Notes: generated by a model from the letters alone, not told the origin. A stretch of 64,000 nucleotides of DNA from Teredinibacter waterburyi (GCF_001922985.1 NZ_MRUH01000007.1:1-64000); one strand, 5' to 3'. Positions 46,252 to 56,083 are shown, counted from the first letter of the stretch. Program-made: numbers and translations.

Positions 46252-49200
46252 ATGTTCAGGTTACTGCCATCTCTACGTGCCGCTATCGTGCTGTGCTCGG
46301 TTTGTTTCATGCTTCTTTCCGCCCTGATTGCAACGCCTCTGCGCGCTGCCGAGCTACCCGCCCCATTGCAGGGTTGGCAGGATTGGGTGTTAAAAGACGC
46401 CCCTGAGCACAGCTGTCCCTTCTTATATAACGGTGCTACGCGAGCTTGCATTTGGCCAACGGAACTAAAGCTACAGCTAGACGATAATGGTGCTGAATTT
46501 TTCTATAAAGTCGATGTATTCAAACGCGAATGGGTGCCACTGCCGGGCGATGCCGGACACTGGCCGGTGGCTGTTAGTAGCGGTGGGAAAGCGTTACCAA
46601 TAGTCGAGCAGCGCGGCAGCCCCGGCGTTTGGCTGGAGGCGGGGCAATATTCGTTAAAGGGAGAGTTTAGCTGGCGCAACTTGCCGCGCAGTATTCAACT
46701 GCCGCGCTCCACAGCATTACTGAAGTTAAAGCTGCGTGATAAACCCGTAGCAAACCCCAACCTTGATCAGAACGGCTTGCTCTGGCTGGAAGCGCCGCAG
46801 CTAAAGCGAGCCCTGTCGAAAGCCGCGGCGGTACAGCAGGATGCGCTCAGCGTGCGAGTGTTCCGCAAACTTATAGATGGCAACCCACAACAACTGGCTA
46901 CAGAAGTGTATTTGTATGTGAGTGGTGCTGAGCGCGAAGTGCAACTTGGGCCAATGCTGTTGCCGGGGTTTGTACCGCGTCAATTCGATAGCGCCTTGCC
47001 TGCCCGCATTGAGGCTGATGGCAGCCTGAAAGTACAGTTAACGCCTGGCCAGCATCGTATTGCGCTTCTGGCGCACGCAACTCAGCCGGTAGCGAGTTTT
47101 AGCTTTACGCCTAGCAACCCGTTTTGGCCACAACAAGAAATCTGGTCGTTTGCGGCAAGCCCACAATTGCGAACCTTACAGTTGGACGGGGCGACCTTGA
47201 TCGATCCGTCGCAAACGCAAATGCCGCAACACTGGCAAGAGTTGCCAGCCTACCTGCTCACTCCAGATACTAGGCTTAGCGCTAGCGAACTGTTTCGTGG
47301 CGACCCCAACCCACCAGCAAATGAGTTAGTTTTAAATAAAACCTTATGGCTAGACTTTTCGGGCGAGGGCTTTACCGCCAAAGATGAGATTAGTGGCGAA
47401 ATGCTGCAAGGTTGGCGTTTAGATATTGCCGCGCCCTACGAACTGGGAAGCGTAAAAATTGATGATGAGCCGGAATTAGTAACGCGGCTGGCCGATAGCG
47501 AAAGTGCGGGAATAGAAATTCGTGACGCCGATGTAAATGTGCAGGCGGTGAGTCGTGTTAAGCGCGATGGCAGCTTGCCCGTGAGCGGCTGGTTGACAGA
47601 ATTCAGTCGAGTAAGCACCGAGTTGGTGTTGCCGCCGGGTTGGTCGGTTTTACATGTTAGCGGTGCCGATTCCGCTCGCGGTGCATGGCTTAGCAGTTGG
47701 TCTTTGTGGGATATCTTTTTACTCTTAGTGATTTGCTTAAGCTTGGGCCAGTTACTCAACAAAGCCGTCGGCGCACTTGCCTTTATTACCTTGTTAACTA
47801 TTTATCAGCGCGATGCCGCGCCCACGCTTGTCTGGTTAAATTTGGCGATTGCCTTAGCCATATTCCCCTATGCCAGAGAGCGTATAGCGCGACTCGCCAA
47901 GGTCTATTTGGTCGCCAGTTTTGCCTTAGTCGCATTACAGTTACTACCTTTTATTACCGCTGAAGCGCGTTTAATGGTGTACCCCCAGATGCAAAATAGT
48001 GCTGGCCTTGCACTGTTTAGTGCGTCGAACAGCGTGGCACAAGAGCGTGATCAATACGCCCCCGAGCCTGCCGCAAGATCAAAAGTGAGGACTATGCGCG
48101 ACGACATCGGTGCGGTTGAAGAGGTTCTGGTTAGCGGTGTTCGCGCCGCAAAAACTGAAAGTTATAGCCAGCCGGACTACAACCCTGGGCAGCGAATTCA
48201 AGCGGGGCCAGGCTTACCAAGCTGGCGTTGGCAAAGTGTCTATATCAATTGGGGCGGGCCAGTAACGGCGGCTGAAAGCCATCGCATTTGGTTGGTATCG
48301 CCGTTGTTGAATCGGTTCGGCCATTTAATGGCAGTGTTACTTAGCTTAGCGCTATTGGTTAGTTTGCTGCGCAAAGGATTACAGTTGTCGCCCCTGCCGA
48401 AAATCAGTCTTAAGCCGGCCGCGACTGTTGCCCTAGTGTTGCCTTTTATATTTGCGGTTCTAGACGCTCCCAAGGCGCAGGCAGGGGATATTCCTTCAGC
48501 GGAGCTTCTCGCCGAATTGCGCCAAGAGTTACTTAAGCCGCCGCAGTGTTTACCTAAGTGTGTGGCGTTGGAATCTGTTGTATTGCGAGCCGATAGCGAC
48601 GCCTTATCATTAGAACTCAACATTCATACACAGGAAAAACTAGCCCTTCCTTTACCGGCGCAGTTGGGCCAGTGGCTGCCAAGCCGTGTAACCTTAAATG
48701 GTGTATCGCAACCCTTGTTACACAGCCGCGAAGGTCGTGTTTGGGTATTGCTTAGTAGCGGTGTAAGCAAACTTAAATTAACGGGGAGCCTTAGTGGGCG
48801 AGAGAGCTTAACGCTAGATTTTGGTATGCCATTACACAATTTCAGTGCCGAGGTTAACGGCTGGAATTTGAGCGGTGAGCCGAGCGAACGCCTTAGCAGT
48901 GCTAGCCTGCAGTTGCGTCGCAAACCAAACTTGGTGAATGACGAAAGCGGTCAGGCGAGTTCCGAGCCAAATGCAGAGGCAGGCTCCGAGGGCGGGGAAA
49001 TCTTAGAGGGTCAGTCGGGACGCCTACTGCCAGACCCCATAGCACCCTTTCTGCGGGTTAGCCGCAGTCTAGATGTCGGCATGGAGTGGCGTTTGCGCAC
49101 AGTAGTGGAGCGCATTGCTCCATCTACCGGTGCAATCAACATGACGATCCCGTTAGTGGCGGGAGAGTCTCCCGTTTCTGGCAACCTCAGTAAAACGGCT

Positions 49201-50412
49201 GCTGTAGCCTCAATGGATGTTCGATTCGATAGTAATCAACAGGTCGTCAGCTGGGAAAGCACACTTTCAGAAACTGAGCAGCTAAGCTTAACGGCGCCGA
49301 CAAATGTTGCCTGGGTGGAGGTTTGGCAGTTGCGCACCGCCTCAATGTGGCACAGCCGCAGCGAGGGAATTATGGCCTCGCCAAATCATGGTGATGAATC
49401 AGTCCCACTTTGGCATCCTTGGCCTGGTGAGAGTGTAACCATTCACTTTACTCGGCCTGAGCCGGTCGCAGGCGAAACGCTTGCAATAGACAAGGCAAGC
49501 ATAGAATACCGGCCAAGTCGTCGTGCTAGCGATACGTCGTTAAGCTTAAGTTTGCGTGCGACTCAAGGCGGCTACTACGAGCTGCCGCTGCCCGAAGGCA
49601 GTAAATTAAAGTCGGTTAACATTGATGGTCGAGATACACCTACCAGCTTTGTTCAAGGTTTGTTGCGTTTGCCGCTGCGTCCAGGTGAGCAGCGAGTGCT
49701 GGTCAATTGGCAAAATGACGACGGTCTTGAGATATTCGCCCGCACGCCATCGGTTAACCTCGGTCATAGCGCGGCGAATTTAGAAGTAGAAGCAAAGGTG
49801 TCGCGTGATCGTTGGATTATTTTGGTTGGTGGCCCTTTGCTAGGCCCTGCCGTGTTGTTCTGGAGCATGCTGCTATTGGTGCTTTTATTGGCCGTTGGCT
49901 TAAGCCGAACCACACTTACGCCGCTGAAAACCCGCGAATGGTTGTTGTTAAGCCTTGGTATTGCGACGATTAATCTCGTCGTGTTGGTAATTGTGGCCAT
50001 TTGGTTTGTTGCATTGCAATGGCGCGGTAACTGGCAGCCGGACACTGCGCCAGCAACAAAGCGACACATGGTGAACGCGCGTAATTTGATTCAAATAGGT
50101 TTGTTTGCAATCTCTGTAATCAGTTTGATGTCCTTGGCTGCAAGTATTCCCATGTCGTTGCTGTCGGTACCGGATATGTATATAGGTGGGAATGGTTCCA
50201 GTGCCAGCAGCCTCAATTGGTTTGTCGATCAGACCGAAGGGCAGCTCCCCAGTGGTTGGATTATTTCACTGCCGGTAATGGCCTATCGTATCGCTATGTT
50301 GTTGTGGAGCTTGTGGCTAGCAACCGCATTGTTGCGCTGGGTACGTTGGGGCTGGGGTCAGCTGGGCGTGCAGGGTTATTGGTTTGATGAAAAAGAAAAA
50401 GGGCAGGCTTAG
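46252..50412 (+). CDS. Large envelope membrane protein of unknown function (1386 aa)
   Basis: The N-terminus has a signal peptide (ending near LRAAELPAP). A periplasmic region of ~450 residues follows. Hydrophobic segments cluster at about 480-575, there is another near 690-705, and a signal-like segment ending in PKAQAGDIPS lies near 740-750. A second large extracytoplasmic region runs to ~1180, and at least four C-terminal membrane segments follow. I recognise no enzyme motif. Residues ~623-633 read EEVLVSGVRAA, which resembles the plug start of TonB-dependent receptors, but no beta-barrel follows. The start ATG has AGGGGA upstream. It is flanked by rep (divergent) and a terminator. A role in envelope assembly is possible; this is a guess from topology only. 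Confidence 0.8.
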   Translation: MFRLLPSLRAAIVLCSVCFMLLSALIATPLRAAELPAPLQGWQDWVLKDAPEHSCPFLYNGATRACIWPTELKLQLDDNGAEFFYKVDVFKREWVPLPGDAGHWPVAVSSGGKALPIVEQRGSPGVWLEAGQYSLKGEFSWRNLPRSIQLPRSTALLKLKLRDKPVANPNLDQNGLLWLEAPQLKRALSKAAAVQQDALSVRVFRKLIDGNPQQLATEVYLYVSGAEREVQLGPMLLPGFVPRQFDSALPARIEADGSLKVQLTPGQHRIALLAHATQPVASFSFTPSNPFWPQQEIWSFAASPQLRTLQLDGATLIDPSQTQMPQHWQELPAYLLTPDTRLSASELFRGDPNPPANELVLNKTLWLDFSGEGFTAKDEISGEMLQGWRLDIAAPYELGSVKIDDEPELVTRLADSESAGIEIRDADVNVQAVSRVKRDGSLPVSGWLTEFSRVSTELVLPPGWSVLHVSGADSARGAWLSSWSLWDIFLLLVICLSLGQLLNKAVGALAFITLLTIYQRDAAPTLVWLNLAIALAIFPYARERIARLAKVYLVASFALVALQLLPFITAEARLMVYPQMQNSAGLALFSASNSVAQERDQYAPEPAARSKVRTMRDDIGAVEEVLVSGVRAAKTESYSQPDYNPGQRIQAGPGLPSWRWQSVYINWGGPVTAAESHRIWLVSPLLNRFGHLMAVLLSLALLVSLLRKGLQLSPLPKISLKPAATVALVLPFIFAVLDAPKAQAGDIPSAELLAELRQELLKPPQCLPKCVALESVVLRADSDALSLELNIHTQEKLALPLPAQLGQWLPSRVTLNGVSQPLLHSREGRVWVLLSSGVSKLKLTGSLSGRESLTLDFGMPLHNFSAEVNGWNLSGEPSERLSSASLQLRRKPNLVNDESGQASSEPNAEAGSEGGEILEGQSGRLLPDPIAPFLRVSRSLDVGMEWRLRTVVERIAPSTGAINMTIPLVAGESPVSGNLSKTAAVASMDVRFDSNQQVVSWESTLSETEQLSLTAPTNVAWVEVWQLRTASMWHSRSEGIMASPNHGDESVPLWHPWPGESVTIHFTRPEPVAGETLAIDKASIEYRPSRRASDTSLSLSLRATQGGYYELPLPEGSKLKSVNIDGRDTPTSFVQGLLRLPLRPGEQRVLVNWQNDDGLEIFARTPSVNLGHSAANLEVEAKVSRDRWIILVGGPLLGPAVLFWSMLLLVLLLAVGLSRTTLTPLKTREWLLLSLGIATINLVVLVIVAIWFVALQWRGNWQPDTAPATKRHMVNARNLIQIGLFAISVISLMSLAASIPMSLLSVPDMYIGGNGSSASSLNWFVDQTEGQLPSGWIISLPVMAYRIAMLLWSLWLATALLRWVRWGWGQLGVQGYWFDEKEKGQA

Positions 50413-50424
50413 TGCCTGCCCTTT
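50398..50424 (+). terminator. Rho-independent terminator of the 1386-residue gene
   Basis: AAAGGGCAGGC-ttagt-GCCTGCCCTTT is a perfect 11-bp stem; the gene's own TAG stop lies in the loop. The following run TTTATTAG is U-rich. Confidence 0.85.
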
Positions 50425-50460
50425 ATTAGTTGTTAGAGAGTTGCCAATTGAGTTGCAACC

Positions 50461-50494
50461 AAAATAACCAGCCTCTTACGAAGCTGGTTATTTT
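50461..50494. terminator. Second, bidirectional terminator
   Basis: AAAATAACCAGC / GCTGGTTATTTT is a perfect 12-bp inverted repeat with a 10-nt loop and T-runs on both strands. It lies between the convergent 1386-residue gene and the poly-serine lipoprotein. Confidence 0.85.
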
Positions 50495-50546
50495 AATAAT
50501 TAGATCGTTAACGTGATAAGCATTTAATGCTAGAGGCTAAATTAAC

Positions 50547-52655
50547 CTAGTCGGTTTGGCCGAACTGCAAGACTAAAACCTCCCACTCATAAACTTGCCC
50601 CAGTGCGTCGGTAACTACTGCTGTGCCAACGATGTTGGTAGCGCTCGCTGGAAAGTCAAACGTTACTTCTGTAGAGCCAACGGCAAGTATTAGCGTGTCG
50701 TCATCTATTTCTCCCTCGAGTACAGCGCTAGTAGAACCGTAACTGGCACCGGTTTCGGAGTTACTGAAAGACATGGCAACACTCATGGGGAAGGCGTTAA
50801 CACCGCTGTAGGCATAGATCACAATGGTATCTACATCGTCGTAGGCATAGGCATAAACGTAACCGAGGGGTTCAGGATAGCTGGCGATAAAGTCTTGCAC
50901 TTCTACGATACTGCCGTCGTCTGATTTTTCATCGCTATCAACTACACCATCGGGCGTTACGGTTTTTGTTGTCGCCGTTTCGTCGTCGGTAAAGTAAAAG
51001 CTCGAAAAGTCGTAGAGCAAATACTCGCCACCGCAAGGTAAGCTGAGCCGATATTCGCCAGCACTGTCGGTAACACCGAAATCGTAGAAATAATAATTAG
51101 TGGTTTGTGGAATGGCGTAAATAACACCGCGATCTACGGCGGTTCCATCAGGGTAGGCTATTTCCCCAAACACTTCACACTGCTTGGGAACGTCAAACAC
51201 CCGTTCCTGAACCTCTGGGGTTTCACAATTTTCGGAAAGAGTAATAGTGTCTTCGGTGTAGCCGTAGGCGTCCACATTATAAATATAGATTTCAGCGCTG
51301 CTATCGCCACCTTCGGAAGTTTGGGTTACCGTTATTAAGGCTTCGCCATTAGCGTCGGTGACAAAATAGCCAGAGCTAAAGTCGAAGCTTTGATCTTTGT
51401 CGCTAATAAAACCCGGAACGCCGGAGAGCAGCTGATCACTGGTATTTTTAAAGCGCACCCGAGCACAGAGTTGTCGTGGCTCTGAAAACAGTAGTGGGTA
51501 ATCTAGGTTCCACCATTTGCTGATAAAGATCTCGTTGGACACGTGTATCTCTAGGGTGTAACCAATATCGATGCAATCAAAATTGGTTTCACTCGCATCA
51601 ACTTTTACCCCTGCGTTGGTGTAAACAGTACCCTGCCCCAGCAGATCCCAAAGCCCTGTAGTTGGGTTGTAGGTATAAACGGGAACCTGAAAACCTTCGA
51701 TATCCTCGGCACTATCGCCCATACCAGTAAGCACAGAACAGCTACTTGCTGGGATGCCGCGATTGACAATCACGGGCGTATCTTCCGGGGCTTCGAGGCC
51801 AAGTTGCCGCGCTTTACTCAATTTTTGCTGACGAACTTTTTGCATCGCTTTTTGCAGTGGAACGCCGTCGTTGGTTTCAATTTCGGCAAAGTTAAAAGCA
51901 ACGGATACAAGTTGGTTGCCACTTGAGTCTGCGTAGTCACCGGGGAAATACTCGGCATCTCCGGCATCGTTAGGATCGAAGGTACGCATCGCAACCTTAA
52001 GTGATGTTGTTTCCGCGTCGAGTAGACTATCGGGAATACTGATACTTATGGCATCACCAGTGTCGCCGCCATCGGCTTCGTTGAGGCTGAAATTAAAGCC
52101 GTCCACTGACTCACCGGACACCGTTGTTGCGATTGAGCTGGTTACAGAATTAGCGCTTACTGCTTGTAGTTTGGCGTCAAAGTAAATCACATCTTCTAAA
52201 GGGTAGCGGCGCGAGTAGCTGGTGAACCCTGGGTAATCAACATCTACCGAAATCCACGCCGCGTCGTTACCGGATAGCTCTGCATTAAATCGCAGCTTAT
52301 CACCGCCGATGGCAGCGTTTTCGCTAATATCGGGAGAACTCGTGGCGACAACTGAATCCGTGAGGTCGAGTAGATTTATTGTTACCTGAACTTTTTCCAC
52401 GTCGATAGAGACGGAATTGCTAGTCGAGGTAAACGCGGTAATAGAACCATTAATACGCGCCGATACAGTTTCTCCGCCGCTGGATGACGAACTCGAAGAG
52501 CTGGACGATGAACTCGAAGAAGAGCTGGAAGATGAACTAGATACTTGGTCGCTAGGATCTGGCGTTGGTTCCGAGGGGGCAGGGTCGTCGCCGCCACCAC
52601 ATGAAATCAGAGAAAATGATAGAAGGCAGGTTGCGAGAAGGGGGGTAAGTTTCAT
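50547..52655 (-). CDS. Poly-serine-linker lipoprotein of unknown function
   Basis: A 702-residue secreted lipoprotein: signal peptide with lipobox LISC at about residue 19 followed by GGGDD. An acidic/Pro stretch and an uninterrupted run of about 20 serines come next, and then a long beta-rich, acidic region. Several segments look like carboxypeptidase-regulatory/Ig-like repeats (for example YFVTDANGEALITVTQTSEG and GVTDSAGEYRLSLPCGGEY). I see no catalytic motif. The poly-Ser linker is typical of surface proteins of Saccharophagus/Cellvibrio-type bacteria. The ATG at 52655 is chosen because GGAG precedes it at good distance; an extension to 52688 would spoil the signal peptide. Its function is unknown, perhaps surface binding. 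Confidence 0.82.
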   Translation of the reverse strand: MKLTPLLATCLLSFSLISCGGGDDPAPSEPTPDPSDQVSSSSSSSSSSSSSSSSSSSSSGGETVSARINGSITAFTSTSNSVSIDVEKVQVTINLLDLTDSVVATSSPDISENAAIGGDKLRFNAELSGNDAAWISVDVDYPGFTSYSRRYPLEDVIYFDAKLQAVSANSVTSSIATTVSGESVDGFNFSLNEADGGDTGDAISISIPDSLLDAETTSLKVAMRTFDPNDAGDAEYFPGDYADSSGNQLVSVAFNFAEIETNDGVPLQKAMQKVRQQKLSKARQLGLEAPEDTPVIVNRGIPASSCSVLTGMGDSAEDIEGFQVPVYTYNPTTGLWDLLGQGTVYTNAGVKVDASETNFDCIDIGYTLEIHVSNEIFISKWWNLDYPLLFSEPRQLCARVRFKNTSDQLLSGVPGFISDKDQSFDFSSGYFVTDANGEALITVTQTSEGGDSSAEIYIYNVDAYGYTEDTITLSENCETPEVQERVFDVPKQCEVFGEIAYPDGTAVDRGVIYAIPQTTNYYFYDFGVTDSAGEYRLSLPCGGEYLLYDFSSFYFTDDETATTKTVTPDGVVDSDEKSDDGSIVEVQDFIASYPEPLGYVYAYAYDDVDTIVIYAYSGVNAFPMSVAMSFSNSETGASYGSTSAVLEGEIDDDTLILAVGSTEVTFDFPASATNIVGTAVVTDALGQVYEWEVLVLQFGQTD

Positions 52656-52947
52656 GCGTAAACTCCATGTATATGATGAAAATGTCACATAGCCTTAATG
52701 TTCGAAATCTTGGGGTCGGCTGTGATTCCGATTTACCAGTAGGTTTGTATTCTTAAGAAATGACTTTGAAAAAATTACGAGCGGGATAAATTCTGAAGCA
52801 GCTTACGTCTAGCTTTAAGCAAGTACAAGCGTGTGTGGTGACAATGGCGCGAAACACCGAAGCCGAAAAATATACCGCATTTATATTAAGGAAATTGTAG
52901 CGACACCGTAATTCAAGAAACACAGAACTAGAAAAGTGTACTCCTCT

Positions 52948-54468
52948 TTATGCTGGTGTGAGAGTGTTCGAAGATGGTGCGCGGTCGAGGCTGCGATAAC
53001 CTAAAGCTTCACTAATATGAGGCATCTCAATTTTTTCGCAGCCCGCTAAGTCAGCTATTGTACGGGCAACACGCAGTACGCGGTCGTAGGCGCGAGCGGA
53101 AAGGTTAAGACGTACCAGTGCGGTAGCGAGCAGTTCTTTTTCGTACTCGCCCAACTTACAAAACTTAACAAGTTCTTTATTTCTAAGCTGTGCATTACAT
53201 TTTTGTTGCCGTTGCAATTGTCGCTCGCGACTGACAACAACACGTTGCCGAACGACTGCGCTGGTTTCTCCGTCAGGCTTTTCTTGTAATTCGCGTAGAG
53301 GAATGGCGCCAACATGTACGTGCATATCAATGCGATCCAACAGCGGGCCAGAAATTTTATTGCGGTAACGGCTTACCTGCTGTGGCGTACAGCGACAGCG
53401 GTCGGTACCATCATTAAAATAACCACAGGGACAGGGGTTGAGCGCAGCCACCAATTGAAATTGTGCGGGGTATTGCACTTGCGCGTTGGCGCGCGAGATA
53501 CAAATGTGTCCTGTCTCTAGGGGTTCTCGGAGTACCTCCAGTACTTGACGAGAGAATTCAGGAAGCTCGTCCAAAAATAAAATGCCGTTATGAGCGAGCG
53601 AAATTTCTCCGGGGCGAGGGTTTGAACCACCGCCCACCATAGCTACCGCAGAAGCGGTGTGATGCGGCGAGCGGTACGGACGAGAGAGCCAGTCCGCGCC
53701 ACTGATGTTATTCGCGATAGAACGTATTGCTGCAACCTCTAACGCTTCTGTTTCGTTGAGGGCTGGCATAATTGTCGGCAGACGCGATGCGAGCATTGAC
53801 TTACCTGTACCCGGAGGGCCAATAAATAGCAGGTTGTGGCCGCCAGCTGCAGCGATTTCCAGCGCGCGACGAGCATGCGGTTGACCTTTTACATCGCCTA
53901 GATCAATGTCATAAAAAGCATTGTGTGGCACCGGTTTTAAGGGTTCTGGTAATTCATTGCGGCCGTGCAAGTGGGCGCACACGCTTAATAGGTTGGATGC
54001 GGTTAAGGTATGCGTATTCCGGCAAAGTGCCGCCTCCGCCATATTCAGGCGAGGCACAACTAAGCTTCGCTCGCTGTTACTGCAGGCTATTCCTGCGGGG
54101 ATACAGCCATTTACACGTCGCAATTCTCCTGAGAGCGCTAACTCACCGATAAATTCGTATTTTTGCAGCGGTTCTTTTGGGATCTGTTCCGAGGCCGCGA
54201 GAATACCTAGGGCAATAGCCAGATCGTAGCGGCCGCCTTCTTTTGGCAAGTCGGCTGGCGCGAGGTTGACGGTAATGCGTCGCTGCGGGAATTCAAAATG
54301 GCTATTAAGGAGTGCACTGCGTACGCGATCTTTACTTTCGCGCACCGCAGTTTCGGGGAGGCCGACAATGGTAAAACCGGGGAGCCCATTCGAGAGGTGT
54401 GTTTCAACGGTAACTAAAGGGGCTTCCACGCCGAGTTGGGCGCGTGTAAAAACAATAGCGAGTGACAT
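52948..54468 (-). CDS. comM: YifB/ComM family Mg-chelatase-like AAA+ ATPase
   Basis: A 506-residue protein with an N-terminal ChlI-type/Lon-protease-like domain (MSLAIVFTRAQLGVEAPLV, then GLPGFTIVGLPETAVRESKDRV). The AAA+ core has Walker A FIGPPGTGKSMLA and Walker B ILFLDELPEF. A cysteine cluster (NPCPCGYFNDGTDRCRC) and a C-terminal helical domain (LSARAYDRVLRVARTIADL) follow. ComM is a hexameric helicase that drives branch migration during natural transformation. The start is the second of two near ATGs (54468), matching the family N-terminus, with AAGGA at suitable distance. Confidence 0.94.
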   Translation of the reverse strand: MSLAIVFTRAQLGVEAPLVTVETHLSNGLPGFTIVGLPETAVRESKDRVRSALLNSHFEFPQRRITVNLAPADLPKEGGRYDLAIALGILAASEQIPKEPLQKYEFIGELALSGELRRVNGCIPAGIACSNSERSLVVPRLNMAEAALCRNTHTLTASNLLSVCAHLHGRNELPEPLKPVPHNAFYDIDLGDVKGQPHARRALEIAAAGGHNLLFIGPPGTGKSMLASRLPTIMPALNETEALEVAAIRSIANNISGADWLSRPYRSPHHTASAVAMVGGGSNPRPGEISLAHNGILFLDELPEFSRQVLEVLREPLETGHICISRANAQVQYPAQFQLVAALNPCPCGYFNDGTDRCRCTPQQVSRYRNKISGPLLDRIDMHVHVGAIPLRELQEKPDGETSAVVRQRVVVSRERQLQRQQKCNAQLRNKELVKFCKLGEYEKELLATALVRLNLSARAYDRVLRVARTIADLAGCEKIEMPHISEALGYRSLDRAPSSNTLTPA

Positions 54469-54584
54469 GGCCATCCTTGTAATGTCTTCTTTTACTTGGC
54501 TAGTGTCGAGACAAGGCACTTAGCACAATCATCCATCCGTGATGATAGTGTTACGCAGCCTCTATTGAATGTGAGAGATTGCCG

Positions 54585-54827
54585 CTAACCCTTGTAGGCT
54601 TTTTCGAATTCTGTGAGTTTTGCTTCCAGCGCGGCGATTTTCTCGCGGGTGCGCAGTAGCACCGCTTGTTGTGCGTCGAACTCTTCTCGTGTGACGAGGT
54701 TAAGCTTGCGCAGTGCCGACTCAATAATCACTTTTAATTGTGATGCGGAGGCGTCGCCGGCATCGCTAGCAGAGTTAAACTTTGCGCTGAGGTCGTTAAA
54801 TAATTGTTTAGCGAGTTGGTCAATCAT
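54585..54827 (-). CDS. ubiK: Ubiquinone biosynthesis accessory factor UbiK (YqiC)
   Basis: An 80-residue protein of the BMFP/YqiC family. The N-terminal amphipathic helix (IDQLAKQLFNDLSAKF) is followed by VTREEFDAQQAVLLRTREKI and a C-terminal coiled coil rich in Leu/Glu. UbiK forms trimers that help ubiquinone synthesis under oxygen. It is just upstream of the comM-like gene, a common neighbourhood in gammaproteobacteria, and divergent from the urease operon. Confidence 0.92.
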   Translation of the reverse strand: MIDQLAKQLFNDLSAKFNSASDAGDASASQLKVIIESALRKLNLVTREEFDAQQAVLLRTREKIAALEAKLTEFEKAYKG

Positions 54828-54914
54828 AGATGTTGTGACTGTAGGAAGCTGTAAGGTCGGTTATTGTAGCGCTGCAGCCTCGTTGGAGCCAGCAAACGAA
54901 AATAAAGGCGATTC

Positions 54915-54931
54915 GGGCAGGAAAATTGCAT
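54915..54931 (+). promoter_or_regulatory. Candidate sigma-54 promoter of the urease operon
   Basis: The sequence GGGCAGGAAAATTGCA has GG at 54916-54917 and GC at 54928-54929 with exactly 10 bases between, the -24/-12 spacing, and keeps the TTGCA of the consensus. The first base of the -24 box deviates (G for T). The predicted transcript would begin about 180 bases before ureD, leaving a long leader. Confidence 0.45.
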
Positions 54932-55117
54932 TTTCAATCAATACTAGTGCGGCGCCGGAGCGTTATGCCTATTTTTGGGTCGAAACGCACGAATATTGTG
55001 GTGCGCGCAGGCTCTTTGTGCGCCATATTGGTGCTTGCAATCACTTAGCCAGGGTAAGGCCAGCTAGCTTAGCTTACCCCTTGAACCTACTACTTTAAGA
55101 TAATAAGAGGAATTGGC

Positions 55118-56065
55118 GTGCCAGCCAGTCTAGTGCCAGTCGACCCCGTTACCTATTTAGAAAAGGCGAAACAGGAATCGCGTTCGTCAGCAGCGGTGAC
55201 TGAGCCAGTGTCGCCGAGCACAATCGGAGAAAGGCAGTGGTTGGCCAGTATTGCGCTGCAGTTTAGCGCACGTGAAGATAAAACCGTGTTACTGCAGGCG
55301 AAGCATCAAGGCCCCTTACGGGTTCAACGGCCTTTTTACCCCGAGGGCCCAGCTTGCTGCCATATCTATTTATTACATCCACCGGGTGGAATGGTAATTG
55401 GCGATCGTTTATTAATTTCGGCGGAGCTGGCAGAGAATACGCAAGCGCTTATCACTACGCCCTCAGCGGGTAAGATATATGGCGCAAAAGGTTCTGCCTT
55501 AGTGCAGTCTCAGCAGGTGGAGTTTTCCCTTGCTGAAAATACGGTGTTGGAATGGCTGCCGCAAGAGACGATTGTTTTTAATGGTGCAAGAGGGCGCTTG
55601 CAGACGCGAGTACATCTGCAGAGTAATAGTTGTTATGCCGGTTGGGATATCGTCCGGCTTGGTCGAGCGGCGAGTGGCGAACGCTTTGTTCAGGGCGAGT
55701 GCTTGCAGAGCTTGGAGGTTTATCGTTCTGGCAGGCCATTGTTTATCGAACGCAATCGTATTGTTGCCGGTAGTAAACTGCAGGCAAGCGTCTGGGGCTT
55801 AAATAACAAAAATACACTGGGGACTTTTATTGTAACCGTGTCGTTATCCCGAACCGATATTGACGAATTAATTGAATCGGTAGAAGCGCTTAGTGGATGC
55901 GTGGCTTCTGATTGGAGTATGACGCAAAAAAATGATGTATTTATTGCTCGCTACCTCGGCGATGACGTAAGTTTTTGTCGCCGTGGGTTCGAGCATATTT
56001 GGAATAGTCTAAGGCCGGCATTTAAAAACAGCGCGGCCGTACGACCACGAATTTGGAACACTTAA
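55118..56065 (+). CDS. ureD: Urease accessory protein UreD
   Basis: A 315-residue UreD/UreH-type chaperone: QGPLRVQRPFYPEG, CHIYLLHPPGGMVIGDRL and a C-terminal RPRIWNT (the family ends in xRPRIWxT). With UreF and UreG it binds apo-urease and guides nickel insertion. The start is GTG at 55118 with AGAGGAATT upstream. The N-terminus is slightly longer than usual, and the first ~35 residues are variable. First gene of the ureDABCEFG operon. Confidence 0.95.
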   Translation: MPASLVPVDPVTYLEKAKQESRSSAAVTEPVSPSTIGERQWLASIALQFSAREDKTVLLQAKHQGPLRVQRPFYPEGPACCHIYLLHPPGGMVIGDRLLISAELAENTQALITTPSAGKIYGAKGSALVQSQQVEFSLAENTVLEWLPQETIVFNGARGRLQTRVHLQSNSCYAGWDIVRLGRAASGERFVQGECLQSLEVYRSGRPLFIERNRIVAGSKLQASVWGLNNKNTLGTFIVTVSLSRTDIDELIESVEALSGCVASDWSMTQKNDVFIARYLGDDVSFCRRGFEHIWNSLRPAFKNSAAVRPRIWNT

Positions 56066-56083
56066 TTTAGCCTGGGGAATACC

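Noticed and set aside
46252-50412. Calling the 1386-residue protein a TonB-dependent receptor from the EEVLVSGVRAA motif
   Set aside because: There is no beta-barrel, no C-terminal aromatic residue, and multiple transmembrane helices are present.
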